DNA of 64,000 nt from positions 21,987,233 through 22,051,232 of the forward strand of contig OW285188.1 of assembly GCA_935421135.1 (NCBI GenBank), in the 5' to 3' direction. Under the pieces are notes generated by a model. The model did no database searches. It was not told the DNA's origin and saw only the letters and a program-made list of their open reading frames with translations. Position numbers and translations under genes: made by a program. Of the stretch, positions 1 to 13,800 are shown one piece after another. Each line of letters starts with the position of its first letter. Within the stretch, counting starts at the first letter, position 1. The stretch is from Bugulina stolonifera. Its lineage: Eukaryota; Bryozoa; Gymnolaemata; Cheilostomatida; Bugulidae.

Positions 1-1092
1 CAAACAAACAAAGGATGTCTAAAATTTTAATTGATACATTCAATAAAACTTGATAAATTGGTATCAAGTTAGACAAAAATTTTAATATTGCATAATTTAA
101 ATTCAGAAATATATCATTGCTTTACAAAAAGATAAAGGTTTCCTTAAATCTGTTGATAATGATATTGTTGACAATTGATGTGCTGCGATATTTTCCCATA
201 AATGCATAGAAAGAGAGAGAAGACAACACTCAATTTTATTGTGACTCCATACCTAATCTTCATAGGAAGTAGAGTTATCTCCCTTGGTATTTTGGAAACA
301 GTACTTTCTTATAATACCTAAGATTTAAATCCAGTCACTTCTTTCTCATTTGAGTAGATATATTCAATAGGCACTACTAGATAAGTGGGGCCTCCATTAA
401 AAAGGATAGTCAATGCATTCTTGTATACTTGTACCTAAACACCAATTTTAATCACAGATTTGGCATTATATAACTCAGTAGAAAATTGCTAGCAATTCCT
501 GAGGGCCAATATAATAATTTCCATCATAGTTACAGCAATATTAGCACACTAAGGAACTAAAGCATGATGAAATTTCTGCTGTTAGGGTTTGACGAAATTT
601 CATGTTTTAGTTCTGCAAGTTTCTAATATTGGAGTAACCCATGGTAGAAATTATAAGCAAATACCTGTCAATTCTCCAGGTTTTACAGGGAAACTCACAG
701 TTTTAACGGCACATCCAGGGTACCACTCTTAAATCTCTGTTTTCCCCAGGTTTGACAATATAAGGAACTTTAAACAATGCTGAGGTAAATTTCAGCAGTA
801 CTATCCCCAATCATGCAGTCTGCTGAACTGAATACAGTGGCACACAGCTTGAGCAACAGCTCTTCAGTAATGAAGCACCTAGCTTGGTGGTCTTGGTACA
901 CAGCATAGAACAAATATCATCATGCTGATTTGAATACAGTAAAGGCAGCTTATTTTGGAACAATTTTACGAACAGTACCTCATAATATATAGTTACTATT
1001 GAATTGCATTGGATCTAATAAGCAAAAAGTTAGAATGGGCAGCACCCTAGGAAAATGGGGAGGATAATTTTATTCATTTAGGTAAAATCATT
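1..1092. other. Left-edge non-coding DNA
   Basis: AT-rich. I looked on both strands for the missing parts of MAM39 (a YxYIE start, FWYHM core, GDIAIDD) and saw none. A gagttatctccctt motif occurs at about 271-285. No other feature is supportable. Confidence 0.5.
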
Positions 1093-1164
1093 GGGCTTGT
1101 CCGGGATTTGAACCCGGGACCTCTCGCACCCAAAGCGAGAATCATGCCCCTAGACCAACAAGCC
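1093..1164 (-). tRNA. tRNA-Pro (anticodon TGG)
   Basis: 72 nt on the minus strand: acceptor GGCTTGT/ACAAGCC, anticodon loop TTTGGGT gives TGG, T arm GGTTCAAATCC. Same strand as the MAM gene and about 145 bp from a near-identical copy. TTTT lies shortly downstream. Confidence 0.95.
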
Positions 1165-1308
1165 ACACTTGACAACAATCTTTCAGACGTTTGTCAAAAA
1201 AATTAAAATTGTAAATGGTTGCTATAGAAATATATTTATTTGGTATAATATTAAAATGATTGATGATTTTGCAAGTTTGGAGCAAAAACTGAAAGATGAA
1301 AAAGAATC

Positions 1309-1380
1309 GGGCTTGTCCGGGATTTGAACCCGGGACCTCTCGCACCCAAAGCGAGAATCATACCCCTAGACCAACAAGCC
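1309..1380 (-). tRNA. tRNA-Pro (anticodon TGG), second copy
   Basis: Differs from the copy at 1093-1164 by one base in the D-arm region (GGGGTATG for GGGGCATG). All stems are intact; a TTTTT terminator follows directly (plus-strand aaaaa near 1300). A tandem duplicate. Confidence 0.95.
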
Positions 1381-1687
1381 ACTGTTGGGAGTTGTTTTCT
1401 TTATATTTTGGCGAAGTGCAATATTTACGATTAGTTTCCATGGAAACTGACACCAAACATAGTTGATTGATGGATGTTTTGAGGCAAGATGATAAATACA
1501 TGTATAATGTCATGTGTAATATGCCACTGCCAACACCCACATTGTAATTACTGCCACCTTTATACAATGCACCTAGAACGCAATAGCAGAGAAATTGGAA
1601 CTTGATACACAAGGACCATGGATTATACAGCATTGCTGTAAACCTCTCACTGCAGAGTAACACATAGTACATAGAGTGACCACCCAC

Positions 1688-1829
1688 CAGATAAATCAGC
1701 TCTTGTGTGATCCACCTTAGGTCCAGTGTTTACACTGGGGGTAGTTCCTGATCGTCTTGTCCAATCAAAATTATCTGTCTTGAAATGCACATCATTCTCG
1801 TACCCACAGAAGTCCTCTTCAAATGAGCA
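1688..1829 (-). CDS. MAM domain 39, first quarter only
   Basis: The end of exon 1688-1925 opens a new [25 protein letters not shown], then a GTGGGT donor at 1687 in phase 1, as at MAM30. Reading through the donor gives about 14 more residues and a stop at 1647-1649. Either the gene continues left of the window, as the triad rule predicts, or it ends here with a broken MAM. Confidence 0.75.
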
Positions 1830-4800
1830 CCAGAGGGGCAGAGCACAAGCTCCATCTACTACCTTATAGTCATCTATTGCTATGTCTGACGTGTGCCCAG
1901 TTCCAATGATAGCCTCAAATACAGTCTGTAAATACATCAATTGGATTAGACACACTGAAGCACATGTTTCAGAGGCTATATAAGTGTTGTCGCATTCAAT
2001 TTTGTTTTTGCTTTCAAATACATGTATATAGAGTAGAAACAGTGTACTCAGCATATACACAGCTTATGCACAATGCACAGTATGATACACACCTTCCATG
2101 GCAAAGCTGACTGAACAGTAAACCTGGCATGCTTCCAGATATCTCCTTGGTTACCAGACATGGTCCACAGGGGTGTCTTTGATGGGGTCATCTCCCCACT
2201 GATAGAATATGCATTCAAAGTTCCTGTACCTGTGGGTAACACAGCACACCATTACAATTCATGATATATACATGCAACTTCTTTTTTTTTATAAGTATTA
2301 CAATGCTAGATATACATGCACACAGTACACATTATATACATTGCATATGGGAAATAAATGATTAATATTATAGTTGTACAAATAATATTGCATGATAGTG
2401 CTTAGAAAATACACCTGTTGACCATCAATAAGAGGTGAAAAATCCATACTATAAAATTACACATGTATATCCAAGCACACATCATGCTCTAGGTACAGAC
2501 AATGTATATGATATGGTAATACATGTACACAGTGCACATATACAGTCATGTCAATGCTGATACATATAATGCAACGTTATGTGGACATACCTGTTCCTAG
2601 CATGTGGTACCAGAAGCTAACACATGTTCCCTTAGTAGCAGGGTATGTAGGTGACGATATCCAAGTCTTATCTCCCTGTTTCCTGGGAATGGAGGCTTCC
2701 GAGAATATGTAATAGCCTGGTAACATCATATTAAAATACGCAATTAGATGTACATGTATATATATGATAACATGCCATATAAGATCATATTACTACACTA
2801 GAATGCTACACTACACTATAATATGCTATACTATATTTATTATACTATGGTAAACTGCAACTATAAGTAGTCATCAAGAAAACATCTGGAGTTGTCTTCG
2901 TTTACAAACTACTGAATAGGAAAGACAACTCTGAAACCAGCAACATTCTAAGAACGAATGACCTGCTATAGATGCTAAAGTTGACTAAGAATATCTTGTG
3001 CAACCAATTTTATGTTACTTTGCACGTATAAAATGTTCATACATCTTGCTTGTACACCATTAGTACCAAATTATGATGTGGACTGAATGAAAGCTAACCT
3101 TGCGATGAACCATATGTATGATCATACGATGGTCCAGTGTTCTGGGAGCTCGTCTTCATAGACTGGGCAGTCCAGTCAAAGTCATCACCATCCAGTTGGA
3201 TGAAACCGCAAGCCTTGATGTCCTCAAAGGAACACTCAACTATTAATAGGACACAACAAGGTGCATTGTATGACAAGGTAAGTGGGGGGGGGGGGGGTGT
3301 ATACATGTGGACACAACTCCAGGCATTTAGGTACACAAATGAGTAGTGATGTGGTACTTACATTTGGGTTGTGAACAGGGCTGGTTGGACAATTTAATAT
3401 CATCAATAGCAATATCTCCAGTATAACTGTTTCCGGTTAAGGCTTCGAATGCGATCTGATTAAAATAGTAGTAAATATAATAGGTAATAAAATAGTAGTA
3501 AATATAATAGGTAATAAAATAGGAGTAAATATAATAGGTAATAAAATAGTAGTGAATATAGTACATGTATTAAAATTCACACAACTTGTCTCAGATCCCT
3601 GCAGATATCAACACCAGTTTGTAACAAAATATCCAATATTATAATATTAATAGTTGGGGAATACTCAAGAATTGATAAATTCATAAAATTATGCATTGGA
3701 AAGTACAAATATGAATAATGGACAAGAAAGGGGAGACGAGAAAAATTTGTGGTTATAAACAACAACTTCGGAATGCATGTACAATATACAGTGTATAAAT
3801 ACATTATAAGCAACTAAATGCTTTTAATACTATTCTATACCAAACCAAAATGTTTACGGTCTATGTACTTTCAAAGACATATAGAAATACACACACATAT
3901 TACCAAAAAATAAATGTTATTCTGGTAGACTACCTTATTTTGCGCTGGTCGCACGTTGACATTGGCTTGCAACCACTGATCTCCTTGAGTTCCTTCCCGA
4001 ATCCATATTGGACTAGATGGTACGTTTCTACTTCCACTCAAAAATCTAAATAATGTTCCCATACAACGTAAATACTAGCAGCTTGTGATAATAAATAAGG
4101 ATGTACATGGCATGACCTCCAATGCTTTGGCTTTGAATAATGATATACAGGCAGATAATACACTCTGATGATGCAATGTATGTACATAAGTGTAGTATTT
4201 AAATATTTATTAAAAGAAGTCAAAAATTATGGATAAAATAATAATATGTAAGTACTGGTTTCATGCTATTATGAGTAATCATATTCTACATATACATGTA
4301 TGTACATAAAATATATATATAATAGATATGAGTAGATAAAGCACCAGGAGTTGCACCCACCTTACAGATAGTTGGTTGACACTGGAGCCGTACATGTGGT
4401 ACCAGAAGGAAAGACACTGCGTGCTTGATGATGTCATAACAGGGCCAGTCAATCGAGCAGTCTGATTGGGTTTAGTTGATGATGTTTCGATGTACATATA
4501 GTAACCATATCTGTTCTTTAAAGTGTGATCTGCACTGGGGCCAGTTCGTACACTGCTTGTGCCCATCTGATGGCGAGTCCATTTAATATCTAAACAACAG
4601 AGTAACAAGCCCAAGTTCCATAATAACAACAGACTGATCATACTATATGACAATACTATATGACAAATAGTTTTGTAAAGAAGCAAGCCCCACAAATTTC
4701 AAGTCAAATACAGTCCTTAGCGGTGGGGGGACCCTTAACTGGTAATTATATTCGAATGGGTCAAAAAAACTTTAATAACTCCTAAATAATTCAGAATTAG

Positions 4801-7800
4801 TTTATTTGTCAGAACTTTATAGTGAGAGAGAGAGAGACTTTACCTGCTGATGGGTCATTGGTCCACTGACAGGTTCCTTTTTCAAAATCACAGTCTAACA
4901 GTGAGGGTGGAGCTGCTGTTGTAGTAGGGGCTATGGTAGAGGTAGAAGGACCTGCGGCACACTGGGATGAAGGTAATACCTTCATATCATCAATAGCTAT
5001 GTTGACATATACTCTCTTAAATGTCGTCTGAGCCTGGAATACTACCTGGTAATCTTCTTTCATCGAGTAGACGATCTACATATTTGTATCAAGTAAAAAA
5101 GTGAATTAGTTTTCCTTTTTGGAATAGAATTACATAGAAGACACTGTTTTCAGCAATTTGATGACGAGTTTTGAGACGAGGTAATGTACTGCTAAACTCA
5201 CAGAAGCTTTGTTCCAAGCATCACGACCTTGTGCACCGGTGATCACTTTCATTGTGTTGTTGGCGCCAGATATAGTACGAGTTAGAACAGTCAGGTTTCC
5301 TGTTCCAGCTCCATACATGTGATACCTTAGGAAAGATAGCATACAAGTAAACACCATTGGCAAGGGGTTAGTTGACATAAAGTGTTATCCCATAACCTAC
5401 TATACGATATTAAGAGCCCTTCACAATCATTGAAGAACAGTTTGAGATTATTCACAAACTACAAGCATACCAGAATTCTAAGCATTCGTCTTCTGCAGAG
5501 TCTGGAGTTATCTCATCACTAATGAGTTCAGCAATAGCCACTCCAGTAGCTCCTCTGCCAGCACTTGGTGCGAAGAGATAATGACCTACATAGATGAGTC
5601 TCAGATGTACTCTCCCAATATGAATGTTTGTATATTATACACCAATTATGTACATACCAATATTCAATATCTATCACTACAATATGTCGGTGATTTTTTT
5701 CTAGCGTTTACCTGGCAAGGCGGATAAATAAATTAACTAGGCAAGGAACAGAATGCAAGTAATAACATGCAGCTATGATAAAACAATAAGCTTTTCCTCA
5801 TTTCCCCAGCAGTCATTGACATACATGTAGATGTAACTCTAACCTGCTGGAAGGTTTGTTGTGTGGTCAGTCTTTGGTCCCAGATAGGAACTGGGCATAC
5901 CTCCACTTCCCAGGAGCCAATCAAAGTCATCAGTCTTCACATTGGTGTAACCACACCAGTTGTTCTCAAAGGTACAGCTACCGGGTGATGGACAAGTACC
6001 TGGATGCATATCCAGATCGTCTATAGCGATATCTCCTGTGAAGGATCTGCCAATGCTTGCCTCAAATACTGCCTGCAAAGTAGAGGTAATCAGTGATGCA
6101 AAAATGGCTGAAACAGTAAAAAACTACAAAGTTTACTGGGAGTGGAAAAAAGTACTAATTACACATAGTAATGGCTAACCTTGGCGCTGACGGCACGAGG
6201 TAACGAAACCTGAGCGATACGCCATTTGTCTCCTCTGTCTCCAGTTTGAGTGAACAGGTCAGAGCCGATCTTACGGTTGCTGCCTCTAGCCACCTGACTG
6301 TATACTTTGAGAGTACCAACTCCTGTTCCATACATGTGATACCAGAAGGTGAGACATTGACCTTGCAGAGCTCTGTACTCAGGAGTGATCAGTCTGGCTA
6401 CATCACCAAACTTCCTTGGAGCTAGAAATAGTTTGCTTACAGTTGAGAAAAATTTGACTCCCAAAATAATAACAGTTAACCTTACATGTAGCAGTGTGGT
6501 ATCAAGACAAAATAAATTATGTCAAACTCTGCAAGTAGGCTATGAACGTACGAGTAGTATTGAGAATCATCATCAGAGATGATATATCAAACTGTTTACC
6601 AAATAGAATAAGTAGGGACTTACAGGAAGCCTCAATGTAAGCGTAGTGACCGGTAGCCGAAGAGTCTGTATGGTCAATACTCGGTCCAGTGCCAGAGGAC
6701 TGTGTGGAGTTAACATTTCTTATCCAGTCAAAGTCATCTGTAGTGTCTTGTTCTAGACCACAGAAGTCAAAGTCGAACGCACATCCTGTACTTTGTTGGC
6801 ACTTTCCATAGTTGAACTAGTAATAAGAGAATAGTTGAACTAGTAATAAGGGAATAGTTCTGCTTACATAAATAAATCACCACAAATCACCAATTGAAAC
6901 AAAGTTTAGGCTTAAAAAGATTTTAATTCTATAGAAGATTTCACAGCATATTGCTACCAACACAATATAGAGTACATTATCCATATATAGAACTCGCGTG
7001 TGTATTTTGCCAGTGACTTCAAATCTAAATCCTTGATATACAGAAGCAGAGTAAGACGTGTATCAAAGACCAAGTCTTACCGATATGTCATCAACAGCAA
7101 TATCACCAGACCATCCTTTTCCTTTAACTGCTTCAAAACTAATATCAAAGTTATAGAGAGTACTGATGTATATGTTGGCTCTCTTCCACTTGTTTCCCTG
7201 AGTACCTGTCTTTGACCAACGCAGACGTTGTTGGCCATAAGTATCCACATAGACACTGAGACTACCGATATGAGGTCCGTACATGTGGTACCAGAACTCT
7301 ACGCACACCCCTTCAGGGTATTTGCTGCTAGCACCAATATGGCTGATGGTTGGTGAGAGATGTGTTTTCTCCAGGACTGCTTTGTCTCCTGTCTGGAAAG
7401 GTAGGGATGACTCGGCAAATATGTAATGGCCGCTGTTGCCAGTGTGATCGGCCTGTGGTCCAGTGTTTGCAGATGGAGTCGAGTAGTTACTGATGGTCCA
7501 GTTTGTGCTCGTCCAATCAGAGCAGAGGATTGAAGAGTCGAATCGGCAGCTCGACTGTATAGTGAGAGTTGATGGTTCGCTGTATGTAGGTACATTGGCG
7601 CAGGCGCCACCAGTTATGATGATGCCATCTATAGCTATATCTCCTGTAAAAAACATCAGTATATTATGTGAACGACTAATGGAGAGAGCGGAGGAAAAAC
7701 AACACAATTCAGTTAAACAATGATAAAAATACGATTGGGCAGTACAGTTGCACATGTACATGAGTGACAGATGGCAAGTGCATTATCAAAATTAATAATG

Positions 7801-10800
7801 GGTTCGTGTCTGATCTGATATTAGGAATCATAAGAAGCTAGGATTATATTGTAGACTCATTTCTCAATAATAATTCAACCAAGAAGTTCAGATTAATTAA
7901 ATTGCAAATGCTAGCACTCTGTGAATTCCCTCTACTTCAAACTGCTCAGAATTGTCTCCTCGTGTGTTCAAATGTCTTTTAGTGATTATATGATACTCTG
8001 AAGGTCAGAGATTTACCTTTGTAACTCTTTCCAATTGTTCCTTCAAATACTATTCTAAATGATTTCTCCGTGGTAAAGTTAGAGGAGATACCAGCTTGAC
8101 CTTGCTGCCATGCATTTCCTTGACCATCACTCAGTGTCCAGATTAATCCTTCAGGTCTCATTGGCTAAACGAAAGAAAAGATCACACGATGCAGCAAAGG
8201 AAGTCATAGTGCTAAAAACAATACTGCCTGCACAAAGTTATGCCATAATGACCGGTTTTATGATTTTAATAACAGCACATACTTTGGAAATCAAAAATAT
8301 ACCCCATACTACAATCAGATACACCCAATTACATGTGGTCCAATTTGTCTAGTAGTCTGTCAATAATATCAACAACAGGAAACAACTAGTAGACTCCAGA
8401 TAACACCTACATCTGTGTCTGTGGTAGATTTGCTGTGTGCTACGTAGACGTCAAGGGATCCGATATCCTGTCCATACATATGGTACCAGAAGCTCACACA
8501 AACACCAGACTTAAACCTGCCGGCTGGGTAGAGCTGTGACTCCAACCTTGCAATGTCACCAGGCTTCCGGGGTGAGCTCGACTCAATATACATATACTTG
8601 CCTGTAAATTGAAAAAAAATCTGTTCAGGGTGTAAAATAAATAAACAATATTAGACAGTATTATGCAACAGGTGTAGCATCAACCATGAAATTAAATGTT
8701 GCTGTTTGGAATAAAGAATTAAAAGTGGTCTTAAAACTATACATTCATCTGAGTTAGTATATATAGACACCCAGCATTAGAAAGCCTACCGAGTTGACTG
8801 CCCCGTGTGTGGTCATTTGTAGGGCCTGTACTGAGGGAGGAGGTACGTCCACCACCCTGGATCCAGTCAAAATCATCGATGAGGTTAGATACTTGGTTCC
8901 AGTTACACAAGTCCTTCTCAAAGTCACAAGAATCTATAACAGTCACAGTTTAACATGTTTAGACACAGGTATAGTATAATAATACATGTATGAATAGGGA
9001 CAGTAAATTTGATGATGTACCTAGAAGTTGTCTTATCTTTATATTAATTAACCAAATGGAAGTTAAAATCAATATAATAAAGTAGTTGAAAAGGAGGCTG
9101 AACTCACTCGGCGTTTGGCAGTCGCCATCTTCTACCCTGATGTCATCAAGTGCGATATCTCCTTGGTAACTGTCTCCTTTAATGGCCTCCCAGATGAGAG
9201 TATACTGCTTAGAGGTTGTGTCAGGGTAGATGGTCACTTGATCTCTAAACCATCTCTTACCCATATCATAACTTCTAGACCACACCAACTTCCTTCCAGC
9301 CGCTCCAAACCCTTCAACGCAAAGGCATGTACAAGCTTGAAAGGCGGTAGTAACCACACGCTTCAGATACAGTAAAACTCATATTGAAGTTAATAACTAC
9401 ATGTATTATAAGTAGATACTCTACTAGTAATACAGTATTCTCAATGTTGTGGTGATGTTTTAGTGGGGTTAATTAGTAATTACCATGAGCACTCAGTATA
9501 CCACCTTTATTTCGGCAGACAGCGAGGCTAATGTATTTATACGCAATTAATGCATTCACGTGTATCAGCAAGACCAAGTAGAGAAGATTTCTTTCAGAAT
9601 ATTGTTTTTATATCAGCTAAAACTTAAATTGGCTTTAACGGTGTTGACATTAGTCTGCATCATAGACATCTCTAGACCACACACAACAATGATTCATACC
9701 GTAGATATCTATGGTTCGCACATGATGACAAAAATTTCTTTCAGAAATTTTCGTTCAAGGAAAGGAAACCCATAAGCAATTACTACAGCGGGTGTACCTT
9801 GTAGCCCATTGTAGAAGTTTAGTGTTCCAACATGTCTGCCGTACATGTGATACCAGAAGGTAACACACACAGAATTGTTCTTTGCAGTTAGAGTTGGGCC
9901 AATGAGTCGTGCTGTATCATTGGGCTTTCCCTTACTCGTCTCAATATAGACATAGTATCCCTTTACCGTCTGCATCGTGTGATCTGCACCTGAAAATATG
10001 GCCAGTTGAATTCTGGATCTTAGTGCCAGTAAAGACAACAAATTATGACTGTAAAATATAGAAAGGTTGTATGTTATCCACAAGTAATTAAAAGAACTGA
10101 ACAGAAACATGTAGATGAAAGTACACACAAAAACTAAGAGTAAGTGATGTACATACACGTATATAGCGATTGTATAGTCAGTTACCTGGACCAGTATTAG
10201 TACTTGAGGTACTACCGGAGTCTCTCGTCCACTCCAGATCATCAGTTTTATCCTGAGTGTAGCCACACATGCCTTGTTCAAAGTCACAGTAGCCTATGAC
10301 ACACACAATACTCCTAATATCATATGATCCCTGGTAACATAGCCTTATATGTAAACTATATAATATTGTATCATACCGTACATAGTATATGTAAACTATA
10401 TATTGCATCATACCGCACATGGTATACATTCACTCTTCCTGTAGTCATGACAACACTTACCTGGTTGAGCAGGACACGCCCCAGAAGCAAGCTTAATGTC
10501 GTCCACTGATATATCACCAGCATAATTCAGACCACGGATAGCTTCGAACACGACCTACAAACACAGGACAGCATATTATAATCTAGAAACACTGACCTCA
10601 GAACTGTAGATCTGCCTGCAAACCATTAGCATCAGCTATTATATACATGTATTGCAATAGCATTACTGTACTACATGTATAGTTGTATATTGAAATAAAT
10701 TTTTATTACCATATATGTAGATTGAACTTTGATATCAATTTGAGCATAATTCCACTGATTAGCCTGAGTTCCTACTCTGTCCCACTGCTGTTGGCCGAGA

Positions 10801-13800
10801 GAAGTGCCAGTCTTTATGTATACATTAAGGGTGTCAATATGAGCTCCATACATGTGATACCTAATAAATGAGGACAATATTAATATACAAATAATAATGC
10901 CAGCTACAATCAGTCATGAGAAGCGAAGCTGGCAGCATGGCCAATCTACTAATTTGTAATATCTAAGGGTCGCCAGGTTCAAGTCCCCTAATCTTGTACT
11001 AAAGTCTTTCAAATCACAGGTTATCCTTCTCCCACCAGCTTTGGCTCAAATGGTCAGTTGAATGGGGTGGTTAAATAAACGACAACGTAAACACCACATA
11101 GAAGTTGTTATATTGTATTATCTTCTAATAAAGCTACTGAAATAATGACTCACCAGAAAGTAAGACATCTGGGCTGTCCGTCTGTTATCCTGGGACTAAC
11201 AAGTCTAGCCTTTTCTCCCTTCTTACGGGGGAACGAAGCCTCAATGTATGCATAGTAGCCTTGATCTGTTAATAACAATATACAGGACTTGTATGATAGT
11301 TATTAGGAAATATGTAGGAAAAACAGTCAGAGTACCAACAACATTACATTTAACAGCCATCAGACAACGGCCAGGTATACATATCAGCCCTGTGAGAGTA
11401 CGGCCAGCTATACATATCAGCCCTGTGAGAGTACGGCCAGGTATACATATCAGCCCTGTGAGAGTAAGGCCAGGTATAAATATCAGCCCTGTGAGAGTAC
11501 GGCCAGCTATACATATCAGCCCTGTGAGAGTACGGCCAGGTATACATACCAGCTCTGAGAGTATGGTCAAGTATACACACCAGCTGTGAGTATGGTCAGG
11601 TATACATACCAGCTCTGAGAGTATGGTCACGTATTATACTTACCAGTACCAAGTGTGTGGTCAGAAGTGGGTCCGGTTGTGGAAGTACCAGTAGGTCCTT
11701 GACCTCTAGTGAAGTTGAAGTCCGCCGTGCCATCATTGTCCCAGAGACAGAAACCCTTCTCAAAGTCACAATCATACTGGGATGTGCCTGTAATAGACAG
11801 TCACATGACAGTCATATGATCGGTATCCTTTCCAATTGTACTGCCAATTCTCAGTGTTACCTTCCACAAGGGTTCATTATAATATTTTAGTACAGAACAA
11901 ATACTAGAACTACATCAGGTATAGATAGGCCTGGCTAATAGTTCTCATACAATATGTGCACTTAAGTTTGAGTTCTCTAGTATACAAGTATTACGAGGGC
12001 ACCATAGTCCATCCTCGATGATAGACGAGGAAATGAGCTCATACCAAGTCTCCATTTTTCGGAAACTTGCCATCTGCTAATCTGACACAAATAAAATCTA
12101 CTGACCAGTAGGTGAGGGTGTAGCAGTTGTAGGCAGAGTAGCAGGGGTTGTAGACACAGTGGTGGATAATGATGGGACAGCAGTTGAAGGGGAGACTCGA
12201 CATTTACTAGCTGAGAATACAATGTCATCTATGGCTATATCTCCTTGATAGTCTGTTCCTCGGACACCCTCTATAACGATCTACAGCACACAAGTATCAC
12301 ATGACAACAGTACCCAAACTCACCCCACACCAGAGCAGCCATACATAGTATTCACGAGGAGATGTGGCTGCCAGCTGCTATAGAAAGAGTAAGGTACAGC
12401 TGGATGTCCTTCCTGGGACTATTTAATGGTTACCTGACTGTAGCCACTAAACTTCCAAAAAAGGCAGAAGTTGTTCTTTTATGTGCCCACTAGGACTTCC
12501 AGCATTTTGGGTTTTGATCGGAATAGGCTCGGCTATTTAGGGTGTAAAGCTTGCTGAAGATTTTTTGCCAGAGATGATATTTAAAGTACATGTATAATAA
12601 TATTATTCTATGAAAATGCAACTCAATATGATTATGGGGTAATTCTCAATGTACATGTATATACTGTATACTTGTATATAAAACGTACAATGCTACACTT
12701 ATAATTGACTGCCGGTCAGCTACCGACCTGCCATTCATATGACACTTACTCTGTACTGAGCAGTACCAACAGGTGAGAAAGGTACTTGTCCATTATACCA
12801 CTGATTTCTAGCTGTAGCACCAGAGAGTGTCCAGATGAGAGGCTTGAGAGCCTGTCCTTTAATCTCCTGGTAGATGTTGAGAGACCCGATGGCAGATCCC
12901 TTCATGTGGTACCAAAAGCTCATGCATCTGTCAGTGGCATCAAACCACTGACTAACCAGCCAAGCATCATCATTGGGAACACGAGGTGTGCTGCTCTCGA
13001 TGTACAAGTATTTACCTATCACCAATAGCAATACACAATGTACTACATAACGTAACGTTCAACTTGTGCAATAAATTTAGTAAAGAATGAAAAACCAACA
13101 ATATTTACTAATCCTAATAAGTGTCATTAATATGCATATTTCACGACATTCTGCAACGATAGAAAAAGCTCAAGATCATCCCCACTACTGATGTTTCGAA
13201 TAACGTTAGTCTCAGCCACTAAAGTAGAATAGCTGGCTTCTGGTTCTGAGCAGAATCTTGTTGAAATGGCAATGGGACAGGAAGAGAAAGTATAAACACA
13301 TCTGTATACTCTGACATGTTAGCTAATAGACATGCAGGTGTGAACAGTATGAAACCCACCAGAGGAATCTCCCTTAGAGTGATCAGAACTGGGTCCAGTA
13401 AACTGTGTAGAAGTGCCACCACTACCAGTCAACCAATCAAATTTGTCTCCTACTTGAACATTCACCCATGTGCAGAGTCCATTCTCAAAATCACAGTCAC
13501 CTATTTGGTGAAGGAAATGATGAACATGTACATGTATAATACAGAGATAACACACAACTAGATGTAGATGATGCGTTTATATTCCAACCATATAGCTAAG
13601 GTCATCTTTAAGGTTTTATTTTGTATAGTGCCAGATAGTATATTTATTGTAACAATAATATATATATTGTTACTTTACTGCCTAACTAAATTCAAAAAAG
13701 CCTTTGAATATCATATACATAATGCAGAGTCTAAATCATAAACGAAGTGCTTATGAAAGCAGAACATGCAAATAAAAATGCAAGTTCATAAGTTAACATA

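Noticed and set aside
4361..4370. Donor GTAAGG at 4365 for the second MAM37 exon
   Set aside because: It would join in the wrong phase and give a stop in exon 3934-4045; the GTGGGT site at 4360 restores the frame (LSVRFLSG).
7063..7761. MAM34 as a separate intronless gene
   Set aside because: Its exon joins in phase with MAM33 upstream (8017 donor) and MAM35 downstream (6816 acceptor); the apparent Met start at 7761 lies in intron sequence.
11241..11630. Overlapping ORFs on both strands near MAM31
   Set aside because: Translation of the 33-bp tandem array; no domain and no splice consistency.
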